Below, piece by piece: positions 44,962 to 56,937 of a stretch of 64,000 nt of DNA. The stretch's first letter is position 1. Every line of letters starts with the position of its first letter. This DNA is from Nemophila menziesii (taxonomy: Eukaryota > Streptophyta > Magnoliopsida > Boraginales > Hydrophyllaceae). The notes below the pieces were generated by a model. The model worked only from the letters and a program-made list of their open reading frames with translations. It did not search any database and was not told where the DNA came from. The stretch spans positions 35,705,350 to 35,769,349 of the forward strand of contig JARWIR010000005.1 of assembly GCA_029959085.1 (NCBI GenBank). Reading direction: 5' to 3'. Made by a program: the position numbers and the translations under genes.

Positions 44962-46202
44962 CTATTGCCTCACATTATCGACATCCAAGATAGGATTTGC
45001 TTGATCTTTCTTTAATTGCTCAAGGAGTGTCATGATGTGCACTTGACTGGCTTTGATTTGTGCCACATCATTGGCTAAGGAAGTTTGAGCTTCTTCGAAT
45101 TTGCTTAATCGATCCTCCATCTTCTCTTTCCAACTTTGCTCCTTTTCTTCTTTTTAGACTTGCGTAGAACCCGCTCCTCTCAAGACTTTTACGATCCAAG
45201 CATTATCAATATTACTCTTTTTAAATTCGACTTTCTCTTCTTCACCCAAAATTACATTAGCTTTTCGCACAAGACACGTGATCATAGTAGGATATTTAAC
45301 ACTATAAACTGATTTAGGAGAGACCGTAAATCGCATCACCTCCTCAAAGATCAACTGTGCCACATCTACTTCTTCTCCTCTCAAAATACAATCCAAAAGT
45401 AGAGCGTTCTTCTTAGTTACATCCAAAACTCTTGTGTTCCCAAACACATTAGGGATAAGGAAATTATGCCAAACTCTAGCATCCGGTTGAAGATATTTGT
45501 AAGGCCAAGGTGCCTTCAATTCTCCCTTATGTGATTGCACTTTCTCCTTGTCTAAAACATGCTCAAAAAGTAAATCCCAATCAAAGATTCTTTGTTTAGC
45601 CACCGCTTCACTATACTTGCATGGTCCAACCAATTTCTTAAACTGGAAGTGTTTCTAATCTCTTTAACTGTGAAAGGTACTAACTTTCCTCTAATCGGAA
45701 CACAACCTTCACTATCTCGGCTAAAGAGGCCTAAATAGAAATCTAACACTAACTCATGACATAAATCAGAACGTCTTACCATGAATGTAGACCAACCCAA
45801 TCTTTCACCGAGCTCCAAGAATCTCTTATACTCTCCTGTACCAACTTCTTCATCGAATACTTTCTTATAAGCAAAAGGTAGTTCCTTTAATTGTTTCTCT
45901 GCAGAAGCTATCAAGGCCTTTGAAGCTTTCTCTTTATCTTCGGGTGTAGGACCTTTGAATGGAAGAGGTTGTGTTTTCTTCTTGGTAAAAAGTGGAACCT
46001 TTTTTCCCATAGAATCAAACGAAGCTAGCTCACCTCTCTTTTCAATATCTATTTTACCCTTTGTATTGGAACTAGAACTTTTCTTACTTGATTTCTTCTC
46101 AAATGGACCCAATACCTTGCTTTTGTTCATCTCCCTCTTGTTAGATAATGTTTTTGTTCTTTTAGTCATCTCAATTAACCTCCAACTCAAAGCTTTAACC
46201 AC
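44962..46202 (-). pseudogene. Athila ORF with putative plant transposon protein domain
   Basis: Begins at 46202 with a basic, Ser/Lys-rich leader (MTKRTKTLSNKREMNKSK). It continues through LGWSTFMVRRSDLCHELVLD to the conserved core WHNFLIPNVFGNTRVLDVTK, LLLDCILRGEEVDVAQLIFE and YPTMITCLVRKANV. The last part is a predicted coiled coil (EDRLSKFEEAQTSLANDVAQ). The region occupies the env-like position after pol in Athila elements; its role is unknown. There is a frameshift in the 45552-45633 overlap and an in-frame stop at 45154-45156; the frame then runs to a TAG at 44962-44964. Confidence 0.82.
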
Positions 46203-46599
46203 TCTTGAAAATTTGAAACTCTTGATTATTGGTTGAACAAAATTTATTTGGGTTAGGAAAGGTGTTTTGATGATGAATCTCTATGTGGGTAAGATGAATT
46301 CTTGATGAATTGGTATGGATCTAAGAAATTGTAGGATGAATTTTGAAAATTTAAGCTTTTGATTCTTCAATTCAATGTGTTTGGTGAGATTTGGGTGGTT
46401 GAATCTTCTTTGTAATGAGGCGGAGAGAAGATTTGATGTGTTTTTATGGTGATTGGGTAGTGTTTTGATGTTTGGGGAAGGTTTGATGAAGCTTCAATGG
46501 AGTTGGGAGAGATTTGGAGAAGAAAGAGAGGCTTAAGGATTGTAAAATTCGGAATATACCAACATCTTCTCCTTTATAACCTAGAAAACGAAGCTTTTT

Positions 46600-46960
46600 T
46601 CTCTCTTCAGCGCGCTGGGCGGCATATCGGCCGTAGGGTCCGGCATGCCGGTGCTGGAGCTCTTTGAATCTCGAGTTATGAACACGTGGGCACGGGTTTT
46701 TGGACTGGCCGACATACCAGCCGTAGGGCCCGGCATGCTGGTGCTGCTGTTCTTCGAAAAATCAAGTTTCTGTCTTGAACACGTGACGACACCCGTGGGC
46801 ACGGGTTTTTGATCGGGCCGGCATACCGGAGGAATAGCCCGGCATACCGGTGCTGGCAACCTTCGAAAGCTGACTCTCTAGACTGAACACGTGTCGACAC
46901 CCGTGGCCTCGGGTTTTCTGGCTGCCGGCTTACCGGCCGTAGGGCCCGGCATGCCGGTGG
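46600..46960. repeat. GC-rich tandem repeat inside the Athila-like element
   Basis: Four units of roughly 90-110 bp, each with GGCCGTAGGGCCCGGCATGC or a close variant, and AACACGTG followed by GGGCACGGGTTTT between them. Unit starts lie near 46615, 46703, 46813 and 46920. Strongly GC-rich against AT-rich surroundings. Confidence 0.88.
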
Positions 46961-47180
46961 TCTGATCTGAATATTCCAAAAAAAATCGTTTTTCTCCCAA
47001 AACTCGATTTCTCTAACACCTGAACATCAAAACCACTAATACCTTTCTGAAATATGCAATATCGACTAAAAACAACTAAACTAAACTCAAACTAAAAACA
47101 TAAAAACATTAAACATTGCGGGTTGTCTCCCTTACAACACTTTTATTTAACGTCTTTTAAAGTTAGATGTGTTACCTCTA

Positions 47181-47510
47181 TCAAGATTTGCGAATATAGC
47201 CTCCCCAACAACGAATAAGGCTATGAACGTCAACTAATCTGCGCTTGATACCCTTTTTGTGTCTGATTTCTATCACCTTAGCTGAAACAACCTTAGTGAC
47301 GATGAATGGTCCCATCCACGAGTCTTTGTAACTTCGTGGCCTATTTTCGCGTTTGTGAGTTTTCCATAGGACTTCATGGCCAACCCCAAACTCAATGTTT
47401 GGCTCAGTATCCATAGGATTTACATGGATCTTCTTTGTAGGGACTTTGTGATATGAAAGGTTGTGGATGATAGGAACCGTGGGATCTAACTTCCTTGGTT
47501 TCTTACCCAA
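47181..47510 (-). pseudogene. Gypsy pol C-terminal end (integrase tail)
   Basis: The segment VGHEVLWKTHKRENRPRSYK followed by WMGPFIVTKVVSAKVIEI is the integrase C-terminal SH3-like region, where VxDxVL...W.GPF.V is typical. It lies only 12 bp from the protease frame, so about 3 kb of pol (RT, RNase H, integrase core) is missing between them. Confidence 0.8.
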
Positions 47511-47522
47511 GACATAGAATGT

Positions 47523-47903
47523 CTAAGGTACGTTCTTAGAATGAAGGGTAATGGTCCCTTCTTGGAAGTTGATTACACTCTGACGTGTGGCCATGAAAGA
47601 CCTTACTAGTATGATTGGAACCTTCTTATCTACATCAAAATCAAGTATAACAAAGTCAGTAGGGATGGTGATATTACCTGATCGGACAAGGACGTCCTCC
47701 ACTGTTCCCCATGTCTTGGTAACTGAGTTGTCAGCAAACTGCAACTTCACTGGAGCTTTCTCTGATTTCTGAAGTCCAAGTCTCTCGAACACGGACTTTG
47801 GCATAAGATTCACACCTGAACCCACATAGTACATAGCTTTCACCTTGAGCATACCATTTATTTGAATAGGAAGATTAAAGCTTCCCGGATCTTTGAGCTT
47901 CAA
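47523..47903 (-). pseudogene. Gypsy retropepsin-like protease remnant
   Basis: MKLKDPGSFNLPIQINGMLK opens a retropepsin-like domain; Athila-type proteases have KDPGSFxIPC at this point. SVFERLGLQKSE, LQFADNSVTKTWGTVEDVLV and FVILDFDVDKKVPIILVRSF follow the family pattern. The active-site DLGAS or DSGAS motif appears as YVGSG, so the catalytic Asp is gone. The ILGRPFL motif is IILVRSFM. The enzyme is dead. Confidence 0.88.
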
Positions 47904-47965
47904 TGGTAACTCTTTTTCTGTTCTTCTTGAGACTCTTAAGTTCTCTCTCTTGGATTCTACACTCG

Positions 47966-49499
47966 TGATGTTTCCTCATTTGTGATAGATTTATGTTAGG
48001 ATGAGACATCATTTTTAGTGATTTAGAAGTCTTTCTAATTGGTTTTTTTTAGAAATAGTACACTTTCCTATGTTGAGTCTTGATTTAGTAAAATAATATT
48101 TTTAGAGCATATTGAGTTTAATTATTTATCTAGTGTGAAGCTTTAAAGATAATTATGGAGATTAATAAGAGTCCAAGTCAAAGACTACAATATATGGAAA
48201 GAGATAAGCATGGAAATTGGAGATAAGGAAACAAAAGCTAAAAACATGGAAAAGGAAAAGCTGCCTTAAATCTAAATTTCTACACCTACGACCACAAATC
48301 AGCTTATATCTCAAAATCGGTGTGGAATTTGGAGAAACGGTCAAGAGAAAATTTGAATATCTTTCCGAGACGAAGAATTTAGACTACTCATACGCGTCAA
48401 ACGGATGAGTACTGAAGCTGCAAGGACCAAAACAAAAACGGGCCTGATTTCATGTTTTAGGGTTACAAATTTGAGTTGGGCTTGGAGTCCACTACGTACC
48501 TTCTCCTTCAAGAAAACGAATTAGGTCTTCTAAACACCTATAAATACACCCTTATATCACTTGTAAATCATCCTTGCCTCATAGTAATTAGTCTTTAGGT
48601 TTATTATCATCAGAATTATTGTAGAGAGCAAGATGAAGTCTTTTATTATTTCTTTTAGTTTATTTCCTTCAGGTATGAACTAATTTTCCCATAACTTGGG
48701 TTTTGCATCATGTATAAACTATGAATTTTATTTTCTTTCTATCTAAGTTTCTTTGGGATTTACATGTTTTAATTTGATATTAGCTTCTTACCTATATATT
48801 TGTTTATGTGTTTTGAATTATTGCCTGTCGTAGAACTGATCACTTTAGGCTTTCTTAATAGTAATTAGATGATCACCTTAGCTGGGTGTCTAATTATTGA
48901 AACACCGCATAACGTCTAGTGTCGATATTGGTCCTGACAACACTAATTCTAACTAGATAGTCATTAGGGTATAATTTAATCACTATCACTATGTATGGAA
49001 ATTGATTGCTTAGGGCCTTGGTAGCGCTTGTAAACCCTATTTGAACCAGCCTCGTGGTGTGTCCGTAGCCCCCTTAGTCGCTCTCAAGGTCTAAGGTATG
49101 GGAATTTAGAATCCTGACTAAATATCTAAGAGCTAATTATCTCCCTTATTAACTAGATTTAATAGAAAGAATTAGAAGGATTAGTGCATACTAGCAAAAC
49201 CTAAGCTATATTTCTCATCTCATATGTCTTCGTATTTGATTTATTGTCTTTATTTTCCTTAGTTTAATTTCATAATTTCGAATTTATTTCTTTTATTTTT
49301 CTGTCTTTTAATTAATTACTTCTTACTCGTTATTTCTACCCATTCGATTAACACACTAAGTCCCTGAGAACGAACTCAACTTATCATTAAAACTTGCATT
49401 CGTCCTGTAATACTTGCAGTATTGTGCCTGTCTAGGTTGAGAGTGCGTTGTTTTCTGACTTATTATTTATCTTATTTTATCACACCCTAGGCGACACCA
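47966..49499 (+). repeat. Athila-like Gypsy 5' LTR, plus orientation
   Basis: 1534 bp, TGATGTTTCCTCATTTGTGA...CCTAGGCGACACCA. It is followed at 49506-49523 by a primer site, which marks it as a 5' LTR. Left flank is ACTCG; no right partner LTR with this flank was found. Confidence 0.9.
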
Positions 49500-49505
49500 A
49501 GTTTT

Positions 49506-49523
49506 TGGCGCCGCTGCCAGGGA
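49506..49523 (+). other. Primer-binding site, TGGCGCCGCTGCCAGGGA
   Basis: Close to TGGCGCCGTTGCCGGGGA, the primer site used by Athila-type elements (Asp tRNA type). It begins six bases after the LTR. Confidence 0.88.
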
Positions 49524-49655
49524 CTTGTGTCTCGTTAGCGTGTGGGTTATCTAATTCGAGTAGTAGTTTTTAGTTAATTTTTATTTTTCAGTATTTAGTT
49601 TTTGTTTTTCCGGATTTACGCTTGTGGTTTGCTTTAGTCTTTTTCAGGTTTCACA

Positions 49656-50454
49656 GTGTTTAATTCTTGGCCTCCGTTACCAGAGCCTGAGAGGAGCTTT
49701 AGATCTTATAATAAAAGTATTCGTGAGGAAAGAGCCTTAAGAAGAGCTATGGCAGGCGTACAAGATCCGTTAGATCCACAACTTCTAATCCCACCTGGAG
49801 GATTACCATACTTTGCACCAGGAGGACCACCACCACTTATTCCACCTGGTGGACAACAACAAGGTCAACAACAAGGACAACATCCACTGGGAAGAGGTAA
49901 CGGGCAAAACAATGCTAATCAGAACCGAGTTGAACAAGACCTTCCTGGCCTCCGAGTGCCGTTTCATGTTCAACCAATAGGTTACCGTCCTCCGGAGATC
50001 TAAAACATCAAATTTCGACCCGATCCGGGCATGCTCAGTCAGTTTCAAAGTTTTGGACTCTATAGTGGTATAGCAATTCAAGATCTGGTAAGAGCGATTA
50101 AGAAGTTTATGCAGATTTGTGATGCCTATGTTACTCCAGGTATTACACGCGAGCAACTGTATTGTCATATGTTTTCGTTCTTTCTGACCGGTAGAGCTGG
50201 TGAGTGGCTAGATAGGCAACCACCAGGGACAATTAATTCATGGACTGAACTTCAAGCCGCTTTCTTTAACCGTTTTTATCCGAAGAGTATGAGACTCAAA
50301 GACCAAAGCGAGCTTGCGAAGTTTGTCAAGAAGGTGGAGAAGCAGTAGGAGAAGCATGGACAAGGTTTCAACAGAAGTTAGCTAGATGGCCGCTCCATGG
50401 TTATACCCCCTCTCTACAGTTAGCTATATTTTATGAAGGTATCAACGAAGCAGG
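49656..50454 (+). pseudogene. Athila-like gag, broken
   Basis: The N-terminal part (49656-50003) has LRRAMAGVQDPLDPQLLIPP and a Pro/Gly/Gln-rich stretch. One TAA at 50001-50003 interrupts the same frame, which continues as QFQSFGLYSGIAIQDLVRAI, then GEWLDRQPPGTINSWTELQA and FNRFYPKS, the retrotransposon gag core (W-L-[NDR]-x-x-P-x-G-[ST]-I-x-[ST]-W-x-x-L). A frameshift near 50340 precedes EAWTRFQQKLARWPLHGYTP, a typical gag segment, which runs to the hAT insertion. After it the frame resumes as GRLKVDN. Confidence 0.87.
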
Positions 50455-50926
50455 CAGTGGCGGAGCCACGTTAGGAGTAAGGGGGGCCATGGCCCCCCCT
50501 GGATAATTAAAAAAAAAAAAATTCCTTTAACAAAAAAAAAATAAAAAATTAGTTTTGTATTATTTTACCCTTATATTTTATAAAAATATTTATTTGGCCC
50601 CCCCTAAATTTTTAAATCATTCATTTGAACCCCTTAAATTTTCAGAATTTTCATTTAATCTTCTGATTTTTTAAATTTTATTATATTAGTAATAATTATA
50701 TTATTTTTTCAATAAATTATATGTTATTTTGTATTAAATAAAAAGTAATTAATTAAAAAATTATATTAAGACTTATAATGCAGATTTATATAATATAAAG
50801 CTTTATTTAACAATTTTTTATAATATATGGACCTATAGTGCAAATAAGTATAAAAAAAAATTTTCGGGGGCGTTGCCCCCGAACCCCCTTGGCCCCCCCT
50901 ACTAAAAGATCCTGGCTCCGCCCCTG
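50455..50926. mobile_element. Tip100-like hAT MITE inserted in gag
   Basis: 472 bp, ends CAGTGGCGGAGCCACG and, from the right, CAGGGGCGGAGCCAGG. GAAGCAGG at 50447-50454 and 50927-50934 is a perfect 8-bp duplication. CAGGGGCGGAG is the known terminus of Tip100. The interior is AT-rich, with a GGCCCCCCCT motif near both ends. Confidence 0.95.
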
Positions 50927-50934
50927 GAAGCAGG

Positions 50935-51134
50935 TAGACTGAAGGTGGATAACATTGGGAAAGGAAATTTGTGTTGAGATGATTTACAATTTCTGTTGAG
51001 AAGAGAGAATTTTGGAAGTCCGCGAGGCTTTTATTTATAGGCAAATATCGTCCAACTAATTTTTCCATGTGTTATCTTCCAGAAATCTGGTTTTTGAACT
51101 CCTGACATCTAATAATTATGGGTCGGATAACTAG
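50935..51134 (+). pseudogene. End of the plus-strand Athila-like remnant
   Basis: A short continuation of gag, then non-coding sequence up to a solo LTR. No 3' LTR of this element is present. Confidence 0.5.
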
Positions 51135-52669
51135 TGCTGTCGCCTAGGGCGTAATAAAAATAAGATATAATTGATGCAACTAACACCCTAGCCTAAACAC
51201 ATTACTCACTACAAGTATCACAGGTCGTATGCAAGTTTTAATGATAAATAGAATTCAGTCCTCAGAGATTATGAAAGTTAGAGAGAACTTATGCAAATAT
51301 CAAGTGCAAATAAGGAAGGTAGATAAATAATACGATGTAATTAAAAGACTAATGGAATTTTTGTTTGGTTTTTGAAATAAGAATAATTAACTAATTAAAG
51401 TAAGACAGAAAATAAATAAAGAAAGAAACATATAGTATGAGAGTTTAGCTCGAGATCTAGCAAGTAATCCCCACTAGCCTTGTTTATTCTAATTATGTAA
51501 AGGAGAATTGTGTGATGCAATAGCCAGGATTCTATATTCCTCCTAACCCCCTTCCGAGCGGACTTAAGAGGCAACCTAACAATTATTAGGGGACTTGGAT
51601 AAGGAGACCCTGAAATAATGATCGGTGATTAAATCTCAAACCTTAATGACTATCTAGTCAGGCAAGCCCTTCCAGATCACTACCGCACACTAGACGTTTA
51701 TGTGGTGTTTCAATAATTAGACACCCCTTCTGGGTGACCATTTGACTACTATTGCGGTAATCCTATACGTTGTGCACCGCAAGAACTACATACAATAAAT
51801 CAAAACACATAAAACAGAGAATAAAACACTAATTTCAATTAAATGCTAACCTCCCAAATTAAAATAGATATAAAACAAGTCTAGGGTTCATACCCATATG
51901 CTAATCTCAAGATAAAATAGAATTAGTTCATACTAAAGAAAGAAAAGATAACAATTACAAATTTGAAGGCTTATGAAGGCATAATTCGATGTCTTACTCC
52001 TTCCAGACTTCTCTTCTTCTTGTTGTAAGCTTCCTCTTGGCTTAAGGTTTGGCCAATGATGTGTTTCTACTGATAAGAGGGTGTATTTATAGGGTTCTCA
52101 AAACCCTAGTTCTAAATCTTGTAGTAGAGGGCAAGAAATAGGACTCTTATCCAAATCAAATTTGTTTCCTAAAATATAGGAGAAGGGAAAAACTGTTGCT
52201 GTCTTGTTTTGGTCGTATCTCACTCATTTTTGCTCCGTTTCGCCTACTATATATCGAAACGACCGCGTCGAAAAGACCTACACTTTTTCTTTTGATTGTA
52301 TCTCCAAATTCCCAGCCGGTTTTATGTTATATTAATTTTAGTGGACGTGGCTGCAGAATTTCAAATTTACTTGTCAACTTTTGCTTTCCTATTTTATCTC
52401 TATTTCCTTTTATCTCCCTTTTCCATCCATATGTTCTTTCCCTATCTCTTTAGAATTAATTTGACATCTAGTTAATCACCATATATCTTTGAAACTTCAC
52501 ATTAACAAACAAATTAAACCAAATATGATCCCAAAATAATAAATCATCATATCAAGACAAGATATAGGAAAATATAAAAATATGAATAAAAATATATAAT
52601 TAAATGCTCAAATACACCTAAAATGACGTCTCCAACCTAGATTGATTCATCACAAATAGGGAGACATCA
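51135..52669 (-). mobile_element. Athila-type solo LTR, minus orientation
   Basis: 1535 bp, on the minus strand TGATGTCTCC...CTAGGCGACAGCA. ACTAG at 51130-51134 and 52670-52674 is a perfect 5-bp duplication. It is related to but diverged from the LTR at 47966. Confidence 0.92.
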
Positions 52670-52674
52670 ACTAG

Positions 52675-52956
52675 TAGCGTGGTTCAAACGAATATTTGAA
52701 AAAACTCGTTAGAGGTATGGTGCTTTGTTTCCTCAATTTGTTCTTCGTTTTCTCGTCATCTTCTTCTTCATCTTCTTATGCATCCTTATACCTAAAAGTT
52801 ACATACCAATCTCGTTTTTGTTCGTAAGATCAAGCATGTTCTACATACTTTAATTATCACCATCTCATTGTTCAAAATATAGTCCATAGTACCGATACAA
52901 ACTGTACACTTACAAAAATTAATATACCTTTTCCCGTGCTTTCTTATTGAATATAT
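52675..52956. other. Unassigned sequence between the solo LTR and the Copia element
   Basis: Contains a CT-rich stretch (CTTCTTCTTCATCTTC). It may be part of a recombined Copia 3' LTR, since only about 36 bp next to 52957-52994 resemble the opposite LTR. Confidence 0.4.
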
Positions 52957-53072
52957 TTAGTGATCTTTTGCTGATTTATTTTCCTTAATATGCCCCCGCA
53001 AGATGGTAGTCCCATCGGCGACGCCAATCTTGGACCGTAAAAGAAGAAACTGAGGCCGCGAGAATGACTTAG

Positions 53073-54637
53073 TGATGTCTCCTTAATTGTTCGTATTTTC
53101 GACCCTTAGGAGACATCATTTTTGGTGTTTATTTAATTAATTCGATAGACTTTTGGACTAAATATGCAATAATATGATTTTCCTCTTTTATTTCTAGCAT
53201 TTTTGATTTATTAAGCTTTTGCGCGTAATATTGGCATTTTTAGTGAAGATTTTACAGGTTTTAGATGTTAGCTAGAAGAGGAATCCGATGAGAAAGTCAA
53301 AGATCAAAAGATAGAGTCAAGATTTGAAAAGAAATCCCGAAGATATTATTTTTAGAGCTGAAAATCCATTTTCCAGGCCATAGATTGCTGATTTCGAGGT
53401 GCTTAAGTGATGATCTAGCTGTTGACCTTTGAAGAGAAATCATTCCTTATCAAGTTACGGAACTTTAGCAACTGGAATGAGGTCAATCGGAGTTATAACG
53501 CATCGGGAAAAGCCGTTTTAGTGAGGGTGTATCAGCAGTTACGGGATTTTGGGCTTAGAAATTGGGCTTGGACATTTAATTAATCTTTTATTTTCTGGTC
53601 CAAGCCCTAGTCCGAATTTATGCTTATAAAAGGAGGTCTGGACTTCTATTTTACACACAATTCACATTCCACAAGATTAAACACCAGAGAGAAGCAACAG
53701 AAGGAAGAAAGAAGAAGCTACAAGAGCTGGAGTGGGTCTATAGCTCCGTTCGTAGTCATTCCAATTCCGGAAATTAGGTTCTTTCAATTTTAATTTTGTA
53801 ATCAAATATGAAGTCCATTTCTTTTAATTTAGTTTTTGCATTTAATATGAGCTAAACTTTACATAGTGCTTGAGAACGCATAATGGGTTAATCCCAATTT
53901 GATTTCGTTTTATACATGTGGATTTGGGATTATTATTATTTAAATCAAATTGGGTAAATTGTATTTTTCTTTAATTTGCACTTTAATTACTATTTTTGAC
54001 CTGATCAATCAATGATAGGACTTAGTATCTAAGCTATTCCAATTAGTGGCGATTGGATCACCTTGACGGGGGGTTTAGGTACCGAACTAGTTAATGAATG
54101 TAGGTTAGAAATTATTTGACTCTGACGAGCTTAATTAAACCTATGGCCTTTTGGGTAAATTGAATTTAAGCACTTGAGAGTGGACTATAATCACCCTGAC
54201 GGGGTTTGTAGCATTTGAGAATTGCTCCTTAGTCCACCCTGACGGGGGTAAGGAGATTATTGAATCCCGACCAATACAAATTTACCGATTTGTCCCTTAA
54301 ACAATGTATGAAATGAATGATAGTTAGGAAAACCCTTGCGTCTCTCAAGTACTACATCTCATATTGCGTTTTCACTTATTTTACTTGCGTCTTAGCTTTT
54401 ACTTGCATTTTAATATTTGTCTTCCATCCATTAGTTCTAATAACAAAACCAAACAAACATTTTACTTTTATTTGTTTACATAAGTGCATCAATCATTAAT
54501 AGGTAAGCATTGTGATCAACCATTCCGTCCTTGGAACGAATCTGATTTATCAGTTATACTACTTGGGACAACCGTACACTTGCGGTTGTGGTTCGATTAG
54601 CATTTGCATTTATTTTAGAACACACAAAGGACCACCA
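53073..54637 (+). mobile_element. Athila-type solo LTR, diverged subfamily, inside Copia RNase H
   Basis: 1565 bp, starts TGATGTCTCCTTAATT and ends AAAGGACCACCA, flanked by CTTAG at 53068-53072 and 54638-54642. It sits right after ALTK of the Copia polyprotein; the frame resumes as SFSRPQFLLLRSKIGV on the far side. Internal ACCCTGACGGGG motifs recur three times. Confidence 0.9.
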
Positions 54638-54642
54638 CTTAG

Positions 54643-55684
54643 TAAGTGCATCCGCTAGCTGATCTGCAGAGGCAACATGAGCGATTCGAATGTGGCCATT
54701 CTGAACTTTTTTGCGAACGAAATGGAAGTCAATCTCGATATTATTCATTTTTTAATGAAAGAAAGGGTTGGAACACAGATAGGTAGTTCCTATATTATCA
54801 CAATATACAACTGGTTTGTCACCCATTTTGACGTTTAGTTCTTGAAGCAAAGATATAAGCCAACATATTTTGGTAGTTGTTGATGCGACAGCACGATACT
54901 CTGCTTCAGTAGAAGATCGTGCTATAGCTCGTTGCTTTTTGGAGCTCCAAGAAATTGGATTATTACCCAATAATACAACATAAGCACTTGTTTAACTTCT
55001 ATCATCCTTGTCGCCTGCCCAGTCTGCATCAGAGAAGGCGTGGAGACATAAAGGAGAGTTCTTGCGAAGAAAGAGACCATGATTAATTGTACCCTTGAGA
55101 TATTGCAAGACGCGTTTCACAGCAGACCAATGATATTCAGAAGGTTGGTGCATGAATTGAGAGAGGCGATTAATCGCAAAAGCTACATCCGGATGGGTGA
55201 GTGACAAATATAGCAGGCTTCCAACAACTTGACGATATTCAACCGGATTTTTGTGCTTTGGACTATCATTGAGAGATAAAGATGAACTAGAGGAGAGTGG
55301 AGTAGCTACTGATTTAGCATCGACCATGTTTGTTCGATGGAGTATATCATTAATGTATTTCTTTTGGCAGAGAAAAAGTCCTTGAGGGGTGTGACTGACT
55401 TCAACGCCAAGGAAATAATGTAGAGCGCCAAGATCCTTAATTGAAAACCTTTCCCCAAGCTCATGGATGAATTGAGCGAGCATGGGATCATTATTGCTTG
55501 TAATGATGAGATCATCAACATAAACAAGAAGATACAATGTAATATTTCCATCATTGTATATAAAGAGAGAATTATCAGATTCTGCCATTGCAAACCCAAC
55601 TGAAATAATATAATTTTGCAGTTCATTATACCAAGCGTGTGGGGCCTGTTTGAGTCCATATATGGCCTTGTGAAGCTTGAACAC
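54643..55684 (-). pseudogene. Copia RT C-terminal part and RNase H
   Basis: Residues from 55684: MFKLHKAIYGLKQAPHAWYN, the catalytic YVDDLIITSNN, YFLGVEV and LSLTHPDVAFAINRLSQFMH. RNase H follows with AFSDADWAGDKDDRS, then WSSKKQRAIARSSTEAEYRA, VYCDNIGTTYL and HVASADQLADALTK. A stop falls after DDRS and another at 54750, so it is in three open pieces. RT motifs are otherwise well kept. Confidence 0.92.
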
Positions 55685-56203
55685 ATGAGAAGAAAGATGT
55701 GGATGAGTGAAACCAGGTGGTTATCCATGAAAACATATTCAGATAAGTGTCCTTGAAGAAATGGATTGTTGACACTTGACATCAAGTTGTCGAAGAGACC
55801 AATTATTAGAAAGTGCAAGACAAAGAACAACTCTTACAGTGGTTGATTTCACGACGGGACTAAATGTTTCATGAAAATCAAGCCCTGGATGTTGGTGAAA
55901 TCCCTTTGCGACAAGACGAGCTTTGTACTTGTTGATTGATCCATCAGAATTCTTTTTTATGCGAAAAACCCACTTGCAGCCTAGTATATTTTGTTCGGAC
56001 TTCCTCGGAATGAGTTCCCAAGTTCCATTTCTGAGAAGCACATTATATTCTTCAGACATTGCAGCCCTCCATTCAGGAATTTTCAAAGCCTGGGAGGCAG
56101 TGGTAGGTTCTGTACAACTTGTTGAATTTACCGAGACAAAGGTGCGTTTGGGCGGTTTGAAGACATGGTTTTTGGATCGTGTTTGCATTGGGTGACGTGA
56201 CAC
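55685..56203 (-). pseudogene. Copia RT N-terminal part
   Basis: PEWRAAMSEEYNVLLRNGTW, LIPRKSEQNILGCKWVFRIK and KARLVAKGFHQHPGLDFHET are the standard opening of Copia RT. A frameshift near 55760, after LRQLDV, breaks the link to the second part. Confidence 0.92.
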
Positions 56204-56937
56204 TAGATTGTTGGAGGTGTTTGAAGGAATATTAGCGTTGGACTCTGGAGGACGAGGACATTGTTCTAGATGATCAGATGACTGGATAGAGGGTTCTGTT
56301 TGTGTAGGTGATGATTCAGAGTGAGAAAGAGATGGGTCGACAACTTGGTGTGCATGAGACTCAATGGGAGCAATTGAAGAACGTGTGGATGAAGGTATGA
56401 AAGGAATGATGTAATGGGATTTTCAGTAGTATCATTAGAGATCCAATCATTGACATTATCTATTGAGGTGGTAATATCAATATTTTTGAACGGAAAAACA
56501 GATTCAACGAAATCGACATGACGCGAGATAAATATGCGATTAGTGAGTGGATCAAGACACTTATAAGCACTTTGATTTGGGGATTAACCAAGGAATGTAC
56601 ATGCACACGAGCGAGGTTCAAGTTTGTTCGGAGCATAAGGTTTCAGCTACGGATAACACAGACGCCCAAAAACTCTTAATTTTTCATAATTTGGTGTAGC
56701 ACAAAACAATTTCTGGAAAGGGGATTGCATGTTTAGGACCGGGGTAGGCAATCTGTTAATAAGGTAAGTAGCTGTCATGAAGGCATGTGACCAGAATTTG
56801 GGTGTGATAGAGGCAAGGTGGAGGAGCGTGAGACCTGTTTGGACAATATGTCTATGACGGCGTTCTGTTGTACCGTTATGTTCGGGTGTGTGTGGAGGTG
56901 TTAGAAAATGTGAGATTCCATTAGTTTCAAAGAAATT
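56204..56937 (-). pseudogene. Copia integrase C-terminal region and linker
   Basis: Fragments read PPHTPEHNGTTERRHRHIVQ, then LRVFGRLCYP and the Pro/Ser-rich linker. Stops occur near 56584 and 56648. Confidence 0.7.

Larger units (their letters stand above)
43403..47965 (-). mobile_element. Athila-like Gypsy element interior, minus orientation, 5' part lost
   Basis: From 47940 downward: protease, integrase tail, GC-rich tandem repeats, plant-transposon-protein ORF, 3' non-coding region and polypurine tract. RT, RNase H and most of integrase are deleted, and gag and the 5' LTR are replaced by the inverted LTR at 47966. Confidence 0.8.

Noticed and set aside
46581..46900. Cys/Pro-rich minus-strand peptides (MPAPVCRAIPPVCRPDQKP)
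   Set aside because: They are translations of the GC-rich tandem repeat in two frames, with no start context or similarity.
47961..52712. ACTCG flanks at 47961-47965 and about 52704 as target duplication of the plus Athila element
   Set aside because: The second ACTCG is not preceded by an LTR end; a 5-bp match is expected by chance.
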